DNA of 64,000 bases from Rubritalea profundi (GTDB lineage: Bacteria; Verrucomicrobiota; Verrucomicrobiia; Verrucomicrobiales; Akkermansiaceae), in assembly GCF_002954445.1 (NCBI RefSeq), contig NZ_MQWA01000001.1:1771781-1835780 (forward strand), in the 5' to 3' direction. Positions 62,601 through 64,000 of the stretch are shown here, piece by piece. Both the position numbers and the translations under genes were made by a program. Under the pieces are notes generated by a model, which saw only the letters and a list, made by a program, of their open reading frames with translations, did no database searches and was not told the DNA's origin. The first letter of the stretch is position 1; each line of letters opens with the position of its first letter.

Positions 62601-63788
62601 TTAGAATTCGATATGCCCGCGCAACCCTACAACCATAGCGAAGTTTTTACGCAATCCATCGCCAACCAGAAGCTGGGCGTTAGGAGTTATTTGAATGTTG
62701 AAAGGGCCTTGGTACCTATAGAGTGTCTCAAATACGCCTTGAATATCAGCGGTGTCAGAGGACTGACCAGCTCCAACACCGAAGCCGAGAAAGTCATTTT
62801 CTCGCATATTAGAACCGAAGCCAACAACTGCCATCTTATTGAGATCAGTCTGACTGCCGTTGCTGTTAGAAAACCGAGCGAATAAGGATTTTTCGTTGTC
62901 ATCAAAGTGGTGCTCAAAGCCACAACTAAATCCGTAGTCCTCTTCGCGTTCCTCTGTAGAGTCGGAGCCCCAGAACATCGCTTGTATATGGTTTTCAGTC
63001 CCGTCTCCGAGCCAGGTGAAGCCCGGTTGAATAGCAGTAAAAATGTTGCCAGAATTAAGATCAAAGTCGACCTGTGCTCCTGTTTTGCTCGCTTGGACTT
63101 GGGTCAGAGCGTAGGTGAGGTCGAAATTGTCGTTAATCTGCCAGCGTGCTGTGGCTCCAGCGCCAAATCGAGGAAACGCGACAGTCGGGTTGGTTGAGAA
63201 TACACGGTTGAGAAATGCCTTCTTTGCTCCTCTAAGGGCGTGTGAGTCAAGCCGACTTTCTACACTCAGCTGGCCATAACGGAGTTCGATTCTTCCATCG
63301 TGGAGGATGTGTTGGATGTATAAGTCTGGAATTTCAAAACCACTGTCACTGAATCCATCAGTGGTTCCTAATATAGCTCCAATGTTGTTTGCTAACTCCG
63401 CAGCGGAGTTCTCTAGCAGCGCATGCCGGTGGCGCAGTCGAAACTTGAGAGCCAATAGCCCGTCGCGCTCACCTCCGATGCGCTCAAGTAGTCGGCTTGG
63501 GTATTCTTCACCCACAAATGTCCAGCGGCCCGCGAGCGAAAGTTCTCCAGATCCGCCAGACTCACTATCGCCAATAGCTCCTTGGAATAATGCACTGTAG
63601 CTCAGTGCGACATTGAGCCGATCGGTTGAAAATATGTATTTGAGCGGGAGTTCATTATCCTCTAGGCCCGCGATCGACAAACTCTCCCCCTCCACCCCGG
63701 TGGGGGCAGTGGCCTGTGTCTCGCTCATCGCAGTGTGGCAGCACGCAAAAATCAAGATTATATAGAGAGGATGGAGAATGCTTCTCAT
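62601..63788 (-). CDS. OprB-type porin, 395 aa
   Basis: Signal peptide (ILIFACCHTAMS) and an OprB-like barrel from about residue 55 (RLNVALSYSALFQGAIG; ARWQINDNFDLTYALTQVQA; FEHHFDDNEKSLFARFSNSN), ending VVGLRGHIEF. It lacks the extended linker of the porin at 57004-58305. First gene of a pair with the lipoprotein hydrolase downstream. Confidence 0.78.
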   Translation of the reverse strand: MRSILHPLYIILIFACCHTAMSETQATAPTGVEGESLSIAGLEDNELPLKYIFSTDRLNVALSYSALFQGAIGDSESGGSGELSLAGRWTFVGEEYPSRLLERIGGERDGLLALKFRLRHRHALLENSAAELANNIGAILGTTDGFSDSGFEIPDLYIQHILHDGRIELRYGQLSVESRLDSHALRGAKKAFLNRVFSTNPTVAFPRFGAGATARWQINDNFDLTYALTQVQASKTGAQVDFDLNSGNIFTAIQPGFTWLGDGTENHIQAMFWGSDSTEEREEDYGFSCGFEHHFDDNEKSLFARFSNSNGSQTDLNKMAVVGFGSNMRENDFLGFGVGAGQSSDTADIQGVFETLYRYQGPFNIQITPNAQLLVGDGLRKNFAMVVGLRGHIEF

Positions 63789-63956
63789 AAAATGTCTTCT
63801 ATGGTTTGAGCTATGCTGTTGATTTTGTCAAATCATCAAGAGGTCGGCTGTGAGGATCGTATTTTCACCTAGCATGTAGAGTGGAAATAGGTTAGTAACG
63901 ATGTCTAACTTATTAAATAAACAACCTAACATTTTTGTAGTGAGGTATTTAGTGTC

Positions 63957-64000
63957 ATGAAATTTAACAGACTTTATATAATATTGGGCCTAGTGTCGGG
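63957..64000 (+). CDS. Start of a gene cut by the window edge
   Basis: ATG 63957 opens MKFNRLYIILGLVS, which looks like the beginning of a signal peptide. Only 14 codons are visible. It would diverge from the OprB-type porin gene at 63788 with 168 bp between the starts. Confidence 0.4.
   Translation, partial: MKFNRLYIILGLVS

Overview
The window looks like chromosomal DNA of a Verrucomicrobiota bacterium, most likely of the order Verrucomicrobiales. This placement is an inference from gene types: Verrucomicrobia-style VWA/TPR proteins beside an ECF sigma factor, pseudokinases, SHD1-type secreted proteins, many small lipoproteins, and a Gram-negative envelope (LpxK, BamA-like and OprB-like proteins). 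No rRNA, tRNA, CRISPR array, IS element or phage was seen.

Layout. 0-6.2 kb: the start of a pseudokinase (cut by the window edge), alaS, hflK-hflC. 6.6-10.1 kb: a decayed-looking patch with a VWA protein whose signal peptide is out of frame, an arrestin-like gene with two in-frame stops and a DUF3592 gene with one. 10.1-24.7 kb: mostly housekeeping genes (trpS, HNH protein, lpxK, glgA, M3 oligopeptidase, FMN reductase, a PIN-like protein with a histone-like tail, a frameshifted DUF1287 gene, pfkA, rseP, a stand-alone M41 protease domain). 24.8-35.7 kb: an ECF sigma factor followed by very large envelope genes (anti-sigma-like membrane protein, TPR/VWA protein, a 525-aa and a 1775-aa beta-rich protein), all on the + strand. 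35.7-50.9 kb: dapF-trpA, lpd, rpe, tadA, accB-accC, a second pseudokinase, a CvfB-like S1 protein, the 5-oxoprolinase genes pxpB-pxpC-pxpA and an SDR. 51-54 kb: small envelope genes, a surface-antigen gene broken by an in-frame TAA, and a coiled-coil secreted protein behind a hairpin-rich leader.

54.1-60.6 kb is the most unusual part. By eye it is richer in G+C than its surroundings, lies entirely on the - strand and reads as an operon: a Tat-signal aconitase X large subunit, its swivel-domain small subunit, an OprB-type porin, a second outer-membrane channel and a lipoprotein alpha/beta hydrolase. Members of the AcnX family known to me are cytoplasmic, so an exported AcnX linked to porins and a lipoprotein hydrolase is a candidate new extracytoplasmic hydroxy-acid or ester utilisation system. 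On its upstream side lies a second OprB + lipoprotein hydrolase pair (60.9-63.8 kb). At its downstream edge is the remnant of a secreted-protein gene, which suggests an insertion boundary.

A second theme is gene disruption: four in-frame stop codons in three genes, two clear single-base frameshifts and two more possible ones. Either this strain is losing envelope genes or the assembly carries errors; reads or a sister genome would decide.
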